Positions 51,532-59,898 of a stretch of DNA of 64,000 nucleotides are shown piece after piece. The stretch lies in contig NZ_CP011387.1 of NCBI RefSeq assembly GCF_001644565.1, positions 3,501-67,500 of the forward strand, in the 5' to 3' direction. Under the pieces are notes generated by a model. That model worked only from the letters and a program-made list of their open reading frames with translations, was not told the origin of the DNA and did not search any database. The position numbers were made by a program, and so were the translations under genes. Each line of letters opens with the position of its first letter. Position 1 is the stretch's first letter. The stretch comes from Deinococcus puniceus. GTDB taxonomy: Bacteria > Deinococcota > Deinococci > Deinococcales > Deinococcaceae.

Positions 51532-52401
51532 CTACTTCAGCGCTTGCAACAGGGTGTCGCGGTTGCGGCGCATCATGTCGGCGTAGTTGGGGGTCTGCAC
51601 GCTGCCTTCGGGGTCAAGCACAAACAGCGGCACGCCTGCTTCGGCAGCCACGGCGCGGGCCGGGCCTTGGGGCAGTTGCGGTTCGGCAAACACGGCCCTC
51701 ACGCCCGCTGTCCGGATGGTCTGCACGGTCTGGGCCATCCGCTGGGCGCTGGGTTCTATACCTGCCAGCGGCGTAATGGTGGCGCTCACCGTCAGACCGT
51801 AGGCGCGGGCAAAGTAGCCGAACGCGTTATGAAAGGTGACCAGTTTGCCGCCGCGCACCGGGACGAGGGTGCGGCGGAGTTCCGCGTCCAGTGCGGTGAG
51901 GCGCACGGCCTCGCGCTCGGCATTGGCGCGGTAGGCGGCGGCGTGCTGCGGATCGAGGGCGGCCAAGTGCGTGCCCACCGTGCGGGCGGCCTGCGCCATC
52001 AGGCGGGCATCCAGCCACCAGTGCGGATCGGTGGCCGAGCCTTCCCGAATCCGGGTAAAGGTCATCACGTTGCCCAGTTTCAGCACTTTGGCCGGGCTGC
52101 CGCTGGCCTTCACGTAACGTTCCAGCCAGTCGTCGGCCCCCAATCCGGCCATGATCGCCAGATCAGCCGAGCGGATGCGGGCAATGTCGCGCACGGTGGG
52201 ATCGAAGTCGTGCGGACTGGCCCCCAGCGGCGCGGCACGCTCCACGGCGGCGTGCGGTTCGGCCACCCGCGTTACCACATCAAAGAGGGGTTGAAAAGAG
52301 ACGATGACGTTGGGCTTGGCCTGAGCGGCAGGAAGGAGCAGCAGGGTGCCGAGGGCGGCAGTGCGTGACCAATGGGGGAAAAAGAAGAAGACTCTGGACA
52401 T
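51532..52401 (-). CDS. Zinc ABC transporter substrate-binding protein (AztC/ZnuA-like)
   Basis: Cluster A-I metal-binding protein of 289 residues with a signal peptide (about 1-28). Zinc ligands fit His64 (GASPHDFDPT), His127 (TDPHWWLD), His191 (VTFHNAFG) and an Asp near LFVLDPEG. The His-rich loop found in ZnuA is absent, as in AztC-type proteins that depend on AztD. Spacing from the upstream GTPase gene is 22 bp, and the AztD-like gene follows by 108 bp. Confidence 0.88.
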   Translation of the reverse strand: MSRVFFFFPHWSRTAALGTLLLLPAAQAKPNVIVSFQPLFDVVTRVAEPHAAVERAAPLGASPHDFDPTVRDIARIRSADLAIMAGLGADDWLERYVKASGSPAKVLKLGNVMTFTRIREGSATDPHWWLDARLMAQAARTVGTHLAALDPQHAAAYRANAEREAVRLTALDAELRRTLVPVRGGKLVTFHNAFGYFARAYGLTVSATITPLAGIEPSAQRMAQTVQTIRTAGVRAVFAEPQLPQGPARAVAAEAGVPLFVLDPEGSVQTPNYADMMRRNRDTLLQALK

Positions 52402-52423
52402 ACGAACCTCGGAAGCGGCAGGA

Positions 52424-53449
52424 CTATTTGGAGAGTGCGGCAGTGGCGTTACGTGCCACTGGAGCGCGGTGCAGCACTTGCCGCTCGGTCTGGCCGCTCA
52501 GCACGGCAAAGGCGGCGCGTTCCTCGTCGGCGTCCAGATCGCGGCCAATAGCCACCAACCGGGTGTAGCCGTCGCGGTCTTCGGGCAGCGGGTCAAGGGC
52601 GATCAGGTCACGCACCGCCTGCATCAGCAGCTTTTTGGGATGGGCCTCTAGGCTCACGTAGCCCTTGACCCGCAACACCTGACCGGGCCGCGACACGATG
52701 CGGTGAATCAGGCCGTGCCAGCCCTCCAAGCCCAGCGGCGTGTGCGCCTCCAGCGTGAAACTCTTGAGGCCGGGGGTGTGCTGGGTGCGGGACGGTTCGG
52801 GTGTCCAGTCGGCGCTGAAGCCGTGAGCGTTCAGCACCGTTTCTGCGTCTACTTCCGAATTTTTGGCGTGCAGCACGCGGGCCAAGGGGTGCAGCCCCAG
52901 CACGATCTGTTCGGCGGTGTGCCGCTGGGCGAGGGTGACCACATCGCTTTTGTTCAGAATCACGGTGGTGGCGTAGGCCAGTTGCAGGGCGGCTTCCGGG
53001 TTTTCGATCAGCGTCTGGGCCAGATTGCGGGTGTCCACCACAGTGATTAAGCTGTCCAGCCGGAAGACGGCCCGCACATCGGGGTCAAGCAGGGTGTGCA
53101 GCACGGGCGTAGGATCGGCCACGCCGCTCAGTTCGATCAGCACGTGGGCGGGTGCGCCGCCTTCGTCTTGGCCGCGCTGCGCCAGCCGGATCAGAGCGGA
53201 GATCAGGTCGTCGCGCCCTGTGCAGCACAGGCAGCCCTGCGTCAACTCCTGAATATCGTCAGGCTGATCGGTCAGGGCCTCGATCAGGCCACCGTCTATG
53301 CCCACCTTACCGAACTCGTTCACGATGACGCCGATGCGCCGGGGCAACAAGGCGGGGCCTGCTTGCCGGATCAGGTGATTGACGAGGGTGGTCTTGCCTG
53401 CCCCCAAGAAGCCGCCGATCACGGTAACAGGAATGCGGGAGTCAGGCAT
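52424..53449 (-). CDS. COG0523/G3E GTPase metallochaperone
   Basis: A 341-residue P-loop GTPase of the CobW/COG0523 family. Walker A is GGFLGAGKT (12-20) and the metal-binding CxCC motif is CLCC (73-76). Residues about 200-340 form the CobW C-terminal domain. Such proteins in zinc-starvation operons help supply zinc to key enzymes. This is the first gene of the zinc operon, 5 bp from a perfect palindrome resembling a Zur site. Confidence 0.9.
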   Translation of the reverse strand: MPDSRIPVTVIGGFLGAGKTTLVNHLIRQAGPALLPRRIGVIVNEFGKVGIDGGLIEALTDQPDDIQELTQGCLCCTGRDDLISALIRLAQRGQDEGGAPAHVLIELSGVADPTPVLHTLLDPDVRAVFRLDSLITVVDTRNLAQTLIENPEAALQLAYATTVILNKSDVVTLAQRHTAEQIVLGLHPLARVLHAKNSEVDAETVLNAHGFSADWTPEPSRTQHTPGLKSFTLEAHTPLGLEGWHGLIHRIVSRPGQVLRVKGYVSLEAHPKKLLMQAVRDLIALDPLPEDRDGYTRLVAIGRDLDADEERAAFAVLSGQTERQVLHRAPVARNATAALSK

Positions 53450-53453
53450 AAGT

Positions 53454-53477
53454 TTGATAACAATATCTCGTTATCAA
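53454..53477. promoter_or_regulatory. Candidate Zur-type operator
   Basis: TTGATAAC-(8 bp)-GTTATCAA is a perfect 8-bp inverted repeat, 4 bp upstream of the COG0523 gene start and inside its ribosome-binding region. An AT-rich palindrome of this size at the head of zinc genes is what a Fur-family zinc repressor would bind; the exact Deinococcus consensus is not known to me. Confidence 0.6.
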
Positions 53478-53524
53478 TAAGGCGTCAACTCAACCACGCT
53501 CTAAGCGAGCTGTCCGAACCGCTC

Positions 53525-53566
53525 GCCCTTCCTTAGTCCCTTTGATCCCAGACCCTTAGACTGCCC
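53525..53566. repeat. Family BC end element
   Basis: CCCTTCCTTAGTCCCTTTGA then TCCCAGACCCTTAGACTGC. Read on the minus strand it matches the 40-bp left end at 46238 unit by unit. It stands alone between divergent genes. Confidence 0.65.
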
Positions 53567-53620
53567 CCACACATCCCCAACTTCAGCCCCTGCGCCCCGC
53601 CATCCCTTACCCTGAAGCCC

Positions 53621-54970
53621 ATGACTTCCCCCCACCACAGCGACCTGTCGGCCCACATTGCACGCGGCTTGTCGGATTTGGCCGAATTTGTCGCCATAGA
53701 AAGCGTGAGCGCACAGGGCCGGATGCTGCCCGAAGCGGCGGCCTACGTGACCCGCCTGCTGGAAGCGGAAGGCTTTACGGTGCGCGAGTATCCCGGCACG
53801 GTTGCCCCTGTGCTGGTGGCCGAGGCAGGCAGCGGCCCCACCACCCTACTCATTTACAACCATTACGACGTGCAGCCCGAAGACCCCACCGAACTCTGGG
53901 ACAGCCCGCCGTTTGCCCTGACCGAGCGGGAGGGGCGGCTGTACGCACGCGGCGTCAGCGACGACAAGGGCGAGTTTATTTCGCGGCTGGCGGCGGTGCG
54001 GGCGGTGCGCGAGCGGCACGGCGGGCAGTTGCCGCTGCGGATACGCTGGCTGCTGGAGGGCGAGGAAGAGGTGGGCAGCCCCAGCCTAGACGCCTTTGTG
54101 GAGGCCCACGCCGACGAACTGCGGGCCGACGGCTGCTGGTGGGAATTCGGCTCCATTACGCCCGAAGGCCGCCCGGTGGCCTCATTGGGTCTGAAGGGCG
54201 TGATGTGCGTGGAACTGCGCTGCCGCGTAGCCGACTCCGACCTGCACAGCAGTTTGGGCGCAGTGATCGACAATCCGCTGTACCGCCTCGCCCGCGCCGT
54301 GGCAACCCTGCGCGACGATACGGGCCGCGTGACCATTCCCGGCTTTCATGACGCCGTGCGCGACCCCAGCCCCGCCGACCTAGCCGCCATCGCCACCATT
54401 CCCGGCGACGGTCAGGCGGTGCGCGATACTTACGGCGTCACGCGCCCGCTTGCCACTGGCCCCGATTATTTCCGGCGTACCAACTTGCTGCCCGTCGTCA
54501 ACGTGAACGGTTGGAGCGGCGGCTATCAGGGTGAAGGCAGCAAAACCGTATTGCCCGCGCACGGCAGCGTCAAGCTGGATTTCCGGCTGGTGCCCGACCA
54601 AAACCCGGAGCAGATTTTGGCGCTGCTGCGTGCCCACTTGGACACCCAAGGTCTGAGTGACGTAGAAGTCGTGGAACTGGAATCTCACCAGAAGCCCGCC
54701 CGTGCCGACGCGGGGCATCCGTTTGTGGTGGCCTGCTTAGAGGCGGCGCGGGAAGCACACGGTCTGGAGCCGATCATTCACCCTAGCAGTGCGGCGAGCG
54801 GCCCCATGTCGCCCTTCAACGAGTTTTTGGGTGTGCCTTGCGTGGCAATGGGCATCGGCAATCTGGGCGGGCGGATTCACGCGCCGAACGAGAACATTTT
54901 GAAGGTGCATTTTGAAAAGGGCGTGGCGTTTGGGGTGGCGCTGTTAGAGCGGCTGGGGCGCGGGCTTTAG
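53621..54970 (+). CDS. M20-family dipeptidase
   Basis: Two-metal peptidase of 449 residues. Motifs: YNHYDVQPEDPTELWDSPPF with the first metal His, YARGVSDDKGEFI with bridging Asp, LLEGEEEVGSP with the catalytic Glu, then DAGHPFVVACLE, and SSAASGPMSPFNEFL near the end. The dimerisation domain is about 190-310. Cytoplasmic, probably breaking dipeptides. Related enzymes are annotated as dipeptidase PepV or CNDP-like. Confidence 0.9.
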   Translation: MTSPHHSDLSAHIARGLSDLAEFVAIESVSAQGRMLPEAAAYVTRLLEAEGFTVREYPGTVAPVLVAEAGSGPTTLLIYNHYDVQPEDPTELWDSPPFALTEREGRLYARGVSDDKGEFISRLAAVRAVRERHGGQLPLRIRWLLEGEEEVGSPSLDAFVEAHADELRADGCWWEFGSITPEGRPVASLGLKGVMCVELRCRVADSDLHSSLGAVIDNPLYRLARAVATLRDDTGRVTIPGFHDAVRDPSPADLAAIATIPGDGQAVRDTYGVTRPLATGPDYFRRTNLLPVVNVNGWSGGYQGEGSKTVLPAHGSVKLDFRLVPDQNPEQILALLRAHLDTQGLSDVEVVELESHQKPARADAGHPFVVACLEAAREAHGLEPIIHPSSAASGPMSPFNEFLGVPCVAMGIGNLGGRIHAPNENILKVHFEKGVAFGVALLERLGRGL

Positions 54971-55337
54971 GAAGTTGGATTGGGGGTTGTTGAACTTGTC
55001 CCACGTTGGATTCCCCCACCCCCCAGCCCCCTACCCCACCGGGTAGGGGAAGCGAAGCGCTCCGCTCGGGAGGATTGATCTTGTCGCATCCCAACTCGGC
55101 TGAATCCTTCTCTTGAAGCGGAATTGCCAGTCGTCTTGACGCTGGAATTGGCCCGCGCGTTGCACGCACGACGGCCTCACACGCACTTGGGCGGCGGCAT
55201 TTGGGATTGCTGCATAGGAAAAACAAGGGCAGGGTTTGTGCTTAAGCTCTGGGCTCACCCGGCGACAAAATCAGCTTGCTAGAGTTGACCATGCGTCTAA
55301 ACCGCGTGAGTTCGACTCTTTTTCGGCTGGCTTTCCC
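54971..55337. other. Intergenic region with a hairpin repeat
   Basis: About 366 bp without a supported gene. A CCCCCAGCCCCCTACCCC ACCGGGTAGGG hairpin and AGCGAAGCGCTCCGCTCG lie at 55010-55080 and look like another intergenic repeat, seen only once here. The rest has no coding character. GTTGACC at 55282 may be a -35 for the Clp-N gene, but no -10 is convincing. Confidence 0.5.
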
Positions 55338-56033
55338 GTGAACCGTTACGACGATCAGGCCCGCTTGGTGTTCCACTATGCACGGGAAGAAGGCCACGCT
55401 TTGGGACACCATCAGGTGGGGCCGGAGCATCTGCTGTTGGGGCTGTTGCGAACCGGGGGCGGCGCACGCGAGGTGTTGGAAGGCTTGGGCGCAGGGCTGG
55501 AGCCGCTGCGGGTGCTGGTGCAGGCCACGTATCCAAACGCTCCCCAGTCACTCAACGACGCGCCCAGCATCACCCCGTCGGCGCGGCAGGTGATGGAAAC
55601 GGCCACGGAAGAAGCGCGGCGGTTGGGGTCTGTCGTCACATCTACCCCGCATATTTTGCTGGGACTACTGGCGCTGGATTCGCCGTCACTCCGGGCCATT
55701 CTCGCTCGTATCCATCTTGATCTGAACTTGATCCGGGCGCGGGCTGAGGCTGTGCCTGTTGCTCAGGAGCAAGCGCCGCCCGGTCAGCGGGAAACCGAGT
55801 TGAAAGAGATGGGGAGACAATCGCTGCAAGACGCATTGAACAACGGCGGCGTGTCACCCGGCGGTATTCCCCCAGTAGACCTCGTGGGCATAGTGTTGAC
55901 CGTTGGAGACAGCAGCCTACAAGCGCCCTTTGAGGAACTTCTGGCCCGCTGGCTAATTCACGATCCTTTGCCCGAAGAAGAACGCGCCGCTGTGCTGCAC
56001 GCGCTCATTGCCGGAGCTTGGAAAATGGAGTAG
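55338..56033 (+). CDS. Orphan Clp N-domain (Clp_N) protein
   Basis: A 231-residue protein carrying a ClpA/ClpC-type N-domain double repeat: LVFHYAREEGHALGHHQVGPEHLLLGLLRT and ARQVMETATEEARRLGSVVTSTPHILLGLL (each shown as a repeat half). No AAA+ module follows; the rest is a divergent 100-residue C-terminal part. I chose GTG 55338, which gives MNRYDDQARLVFH. It may be an adaptor that binds ClpC-type substrates or regulates the chaperone. Confidence 0.8.
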   Translation: MNRYDDQARLVFHYAREEGHALGHHQVGPEHLLLGLLRTGGGAREVLEGLGAGLEPLRVLVQATYPNAPQSLNDAPSITPSARQVMETATEEARRLGSVVTSTPHILLGLLALDSPSLRAILARIHLDLNLIRARAEAVPVAQEQAPPGQRETELKEMGRQSLQDALNNGGVSPGGIPPVDLVGIVLTVGDSSLQAPFEELLARWLIHDPLPEEERAAVLHALIAGAWKME

Positions 56034-56042
56034 GCCAAAGAG

Positions 56043-56081
56043 AACCGGGGTGCTGCACCAATCTCAGCAGCCCCCCGGTTT
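56043..56081. terminator. Stem-loop between convergent genes
   Basis: AACCGGGG plus TGCTG (56043-56055) pairs with CAGCA and CCCCGGTT across an asymmetric bulge (56065-56080). T runs are weak on both sides. It probably ends the Clp-N and rtcB transcripts. Confidence 0.5.
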
Positions 56082-56103
56082 CACCGATTACTAATTACAA
56101 CCC

Positions 56104-57510
56104 TCAAACGTCCTCATTGCCTGTGTCCATCCGCACCACTTTGGGCATGAACTGGCCCAGCACATCCACCAAATCGGTTTGGCGGGCAATCACGTCTTCA
56201 ATTCGCTTGTAGGCTTGCGGCGCTTCGTCTATGCCGCCGCCGATCAGGGTGATGCCGTGACGCTCCAAGTAGGCCTGCACGTCTTTTTTGGCAAGGGCGT
56301 TGATGGCGGCTTTGCGCCCTAGCTGACGGCCTGCGCCGTGGCTGGCACTCGCCAACGCTGCCGGATTGCCGCGCCCACGCACCAAGAAACCGGGGTCGGC
56401 CATGCTGCCGGGAATCAGGCCCAGTTGTCCGGCGGCGGCGGGGGTCGCGCCCTTGCGGTGCACGATCAGTTCCTTGCCGTCTACCTGCTGTTTCCAAGCC
56501 AAGTTGTGGCTGTTGCTGACGCGCAGCAGCGGGGTTTCGCCCAGTGCGCGGGCCAGCCGGGTATGAATCAGGTCGTGGTTGGCGAGGGCGTAGCGGCCAG
56601 CCAGATTCATGGCGAGCCAGTAGGCCTGACCTTCCTCGGTGTCCAGCCGGAGCCAGGCCAGTTTCTGGGCACTCTTGTCCAGTGTAGGGTGCAAGTCCTG
56701 TGCCAGCCGCGTAAAGTGGTTGGCCACCTGCGCCCCGAAGCCCCGCGAGCCGCTGTGAGACAGCAGGGCCAGATAGTCGCCCGCCTCTAAGCCCAGCTCC
56801 GGGTCAGCCGCCGCGAGCGTGAATGTCCCGAACTCTGCGAAGTGGTTCCCGCTGCCGCTCGTGCCGATCTGGTTGATGGCCTTCTCGTGCAGGTGGCCCA
56901 AGAGGGGGAGGGCGTCCCACGTGTCTTCGTGCAGCACGGCGTGGTCTTCACGGTCACGCTTCTCGAAACCCACGCCCGCGCCGAAGCGGGTATGGCGCAT
57001 CAGCAGGGCTTTGGCTTCTTCGGTTTTCAGTGCGCCACTGGGCAAGGGCAGCACGCTCAGCATCATGGAGCAGCCGATATCCACGCCCACGCCATACGGA
57101 ATCACAGCATTTTCAGTTGCCAGTACGCCGCCGATGGGCAGGCCGTAGCCCACGTGTGCGTCGGGCATCAGCGCCCCGGCCCGCGAAATGGGGAGGCGCA
57201 TCGCCACGTCCATCTGGGTGTGTGCGCCGGGGTCGATCAGGTCTGCGCCCCACACCGGGTAGGGCAAGGGTGCGGGCCGCAGGTCGCTGGACGCCCGCGC
57301 TTCCTGCACGCCGCGCACCGCGATCAGTTCGGCGGCCAACGCGTCGTACACGCCGCCCAAGAAGGCATCGGGGTTGGCCTGCACGCCGCGCAACTCGCCT
57401 AAAATCTCTTCGCGGCTGAGGCCCGCGCCTTCGCGTAAGCTCGCGGCGGCCAGTGCCAAGCCAATCGCTTTGCGTTCAAATCCAAGTTTGGTAATTTGCT
57501 TCCCGTTCAT
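56104..57510 (-). CDS. rtcB: RtcB-family RNA ligase
   Basis: GTP- and Mn-dependent RNA ligase joining 2',3'-cyclic phosphate or 3'-phosphate to 5'-OH ends. 468 residues with the family segments LMPDAHVGYGLPIGGV, YGVGVDIGCSMM (metal Cys147), NHFAEFG, HSGSRGFG and ASASHGAGRQLGRK holding the guanylated His. No RtcA cyclase or RtcR regulator gene is adjacent. The role could be tRNA repair or rRNA healing after damage. Confidence 0.93.
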   Translation of the reverse strand: MNGKQITKLGFERKAIGLALAAASLREGAGLSREEILGELRGVQANPDAFLGGVYDALAAELIAVRGVQEARASSDLRPAPLPYPVWGADLIDPGAHTQMDVAMRLPISRAGALMPDAHVGYGLPIGGVLATENAVIPYGVGVDIGCSMMLSVLPLPSGALKTEEAKALLMRHTRFGAGVGFEKRDREDHAVLHEDTWDALPLLGHLHEKAINQIGTSGSGNHFAEFGTFTLAAADPELGLEAGDYLALLSHSGSRGFGAQVANHFTRLAQDLHPTLDKSAQKLAWLRLDTEEGQAYWLAMNLAGRYALANHDLIHTRLARALGETPLLRVSNSHNLAWKQQVDGKELIVHRKGATPAAAGQLGLIPGSMADPGFLVRGRGNPAALASASHGAGRQLGRKAAINALAKKDVQAYLERHGITLIGGGIDEAPQAYKRIEDVIARQTDLVDVLGQFMPKVVRMDTGNEDV

Positions 57511-57798
57511 CGTCAGTCCTTGTGCGGGAAGCCACTGTGCTGCTCACTTGCCCGCGTGTTAGGGGGTGGGGGCGCGGCGTGTATTTACGCTGTCGCCCGT
57601 TGGTGTCCTTCGCCAATCGTCCGAATCTGTTTTATCTTGCATTCTGCGCCCTCCCTCTGTGTGGCTCTGTCTTCGGCCCTAGTCTGCCGTGTTCGCTTGC
57701 CCCGGCACATCGGCAAAGTGGCGCATAGGGCCTGAGCCAGTCATTGGGCATGAGTGCCGCTTCACGCTCCCATCAGTTTCACGCTTTAAGCTGAAGGC

Positions 57799-58317
57799 AT
57801 GAGAAAATCTGCCCTCCTGCTCTTGTGCGTTCCTTTGGCTCTGGCCGCCTGCGGGCCTCGCGGCATTCAAGCACCTGACGCCTACGATGTCAGCGGCAGC
57901 TTGGGTGGCAGTTGGGGCACCGATCCCCGCTTGCGCCTCGCTTTGGTCGGCGCGGGCTTTCCCGAAGTCGTGACCAACAACAGCAATCTGGCCCAAAACG
58001 TGGTCAGCACCGGCATCAATACTTGGAATTTTGGCGTGGATTTGCCCGACGTTCCCGGTGTGGCGGGCGTGTATCAGGTGGTCGTGTACAACGATGCCAA
58101 CAACAATGCCAGCCTTGATGCCAACGAAGCAGACCGCGTGGCCCGCAATCAGCAGTGGCTCATCTACAGTCAAGTCGGGGGCAACGTTCCGGCCACCCGC
58201 TTCACACCCGAAATGAATGTCTCGCAGGGCTGGAACCTGTACGACCAGCGCGTAGCGATCAGCACCAGCAACCCGCGCTCCGGCCAAAAAGTCACCGGGT
58301 ACGATCTGAGCCGCTGA
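57799..58317 (+). CDS. Small lipoprotein with a calcium-binding-like loop
   Basis: A 172-residue exported lipoprotein. The signal ends in a lipobox LAAC (Cys20). The mature part contains VVYNDANNNASLDANEAD, which looks like an EF-hand or dockerin-type loop, and a beta-rich remainder. No family is recognised. Starts after a 288-bp gap in which I see no gene; an ATG with AAGCTGAAGGC upstream. Confidence 0.7.
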   Translation: MRKSALLLLCVPLALAACGPRGIQAPDAYDVSGSLGGSWGTDPRLRLALVGAGFPEVVTNNSNLAQNVVSTGINTWNFGVDLPDVPGVAGVYQVVVYNDANNNASLDANEADRVARNQQWLIYSQVGGNVPATRFTPEMNVSQGWNLYDQRVAISTSNPRSGQKVTGYDLSR

Positions 58318-58340
58318 GGGTGGTGGGTTAAACTCCCGGC

Positions 58341-59144
58341 ATGGCTTCAGACCCGTTGCACTTCTACTACGAACAGGATCGGGAGCATGAGCGGCTGTTA
58401 CGCGGCAGCAATCAATTGGAATTTACCCGCACCCTCGAACTGATGGTGCGGTTTTTGCCGCCTGCCCCCGCCCGGATTCTGGACATTGGCGGCGGCACCG
58501 GGCCGTATTCGCGCTGGCTGCTGAAGCGAGGTTATTCGGTGCAGTTGCTGGACGCCATGCCCAACCATATAGAACGGGCGCAACAAGACCCCGCACTGGC
58601 GGGTTTGGAATCGGCGGTGGTGGGCGACGCCCGCGCCTTGCCCTACGCGGCGGCTTCGGCAGACGCGGCGCTGTTGTTCGGGCCGGTGTATCACCTCACC
58701 GGGCGGGCAGACCGAGTGGCGGCCCTCAGGGAAGCGCGGCGCTGTGTTAGAGCGGGCGGAGTCGTGTTGGCCGCCGCGATTACCCGGACGGCCAGTGCCC
58801 TAGACGGCCTGCTGGCGGGCATGGACGCCGATCCACGCTTTGCCGCCATGCGGAACCACACCCTCACTACGGGCCTGCATTTGCCACCTGACCCGGCGCT
58901 AGGCTGGTTCACAGAGACGTATTTTCATAGCCCGGCAGAGTTGGTCGCCGAATTTCAGGACGCTGGATTGACGAATGTGGCCCTATACGCGGTGGAAGGA
59001 CTGGGCAACATCGTGCCGGAGTTTGATGTGTTGTGGGCCGACCCAGAACGGCGGGAGCGCCTCTTAGACTTGGTGCGGCGCACGGAAACAGACCCGCATC
59101 TGTGGGGTGTCAGCGCCCATCTGCTGGCCGTCGGGCAGGTGTAA
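58341..59144 (+). CDS. Class I SAM-dependent methyltransferase
   Basis: A 267-residue methyltransferase. SAM motif I is RILDIGGGTGPYSRWL, with an acidic residue in VQLLDAMPNH, motif in VVGDARALPYAAASADAALL and the post-motif REARRCVRAGGVVLAAAIT. It matches the general UbiE/Coq5-like group and the substrate is unknown. It starts 24 bp after the lipoprotein gene, so the two may be co-transcribed. Confidence 0.85.
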   Translation: MASDPLHFYYEQDREHERLLRGSNQLEFTRTLELMVRFLPPAPARILDIGGGTGPYSRWLLKRGYSVQLLDAMPNHIERAQQDPALAGLESAVVGDARALPYAAASADAALLFGPVYHLTGRADRVAALREARRCVRAGGVVLAAAITRTASALDGLLAGMDADPRFAAMRNHTLTTGLHLPPDPALGWFTETYFHSPAELVAEFQDAGLTNVALYAVEGLGNIVPEFDVLWADPERRERLLDLVRRTETDPHLWGVSAHLLAVGQV

Positions 59145-59150
59145 TCGCGC

Positions 59151-59867
59151 CTACAGGTCCTGCGTCGTCGGGCGGATCAGCAGTTCATTGATCGCCACGT
59201 GCGCGGGCTGCTGGAGCGCGTACAGGATGGCGCGGGCCACATCGTCGTCTTGCAGGAATTCAGCGTTTTGTGGCTTGCGGCCTTCTGCCCAGAACGGCGT
59301 TTCGACCCGGCCCGGTTCGATGGTGGTCACGCGCACGCCCTCGGCACTCACTTCGCGGCGGATGCTTTCGCCCATGCCCGAAATCGCCCATTTGGTGGCG
59401 CTGTAGGGGCCGGGAGTAGCGACTCTTCCGGCCACAGACCCCACCAACAACAGGTGGCCCCGGCTGCCGATCAGGTGCGGCAACGTGGCGCGGGCGGTGA
59501 GGGCAGCCCCCAGCACATTGGTCAGGATCATGTCGCGCCATTCGTCGGGCGTGGGGTCGCCAGTGGCGTAACGGGGTGCGCCTGCCGTGAATCCTGCGTT
59601 GGCGAGGGCTGCGTCCAGCCGTCCAAAACGTTCCAACGTGGCCGCCACTGCCCGCTCTAGGTCGGGCCACTGGGTCACGTCGGCGCGGAGGGCGATGGCC
59701 TGTCCTTCGCCCAATTCTGCGGCCAACGCCTGCAATTTGTCCTCGCTGCGGGCCAAGAGCGCCACGCGCCAGCCTGCCTGCACCGCCTGCCGCGCTGTGG
59801 CCGCGCCGATGCCCGTACTCGCGCCCGTAATCAGAAGAACTTTGCCTGCCGAAGTGGTTGCTGTCAT
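59151..59867 (-). CDS. Short-chain dehydrogenase/reductase
   Basis: A 238-residue classical SDR: cofactor motif TGASTGIGAATARQ, NAGF, catalytic Ser in VGSVAG and Tyr-x3-Lys in YSATKWAISGMGE. Substrate unknown. It ends 6 bp from the methyltransferase stop on the other strand. Confidence 0.88.
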   Translation of the reverse strand: MTATTSAGKVLLITGASTGIGAATARQAVQAGWRVALLARSEDKLQALAAELGEGQAIALRADVTQWPDLERAVAATLERFGRLDAALANAGFTAGAPRYATGDPTPDEWRDMILTNVLGAALTARATLPHLIGSRGHLLLVGSVAGRVATPGPYSATKWAISGMGESIRREVSAEGVRVTTIEPGRVETPFWAEGRKPQNAEFLQDDDVARAILYALQQPAHVAINELLIRPTTQDL

Positions 59868-59898
59868 AGGCTGAGACTACTCCCCCACGCATGAAAGT

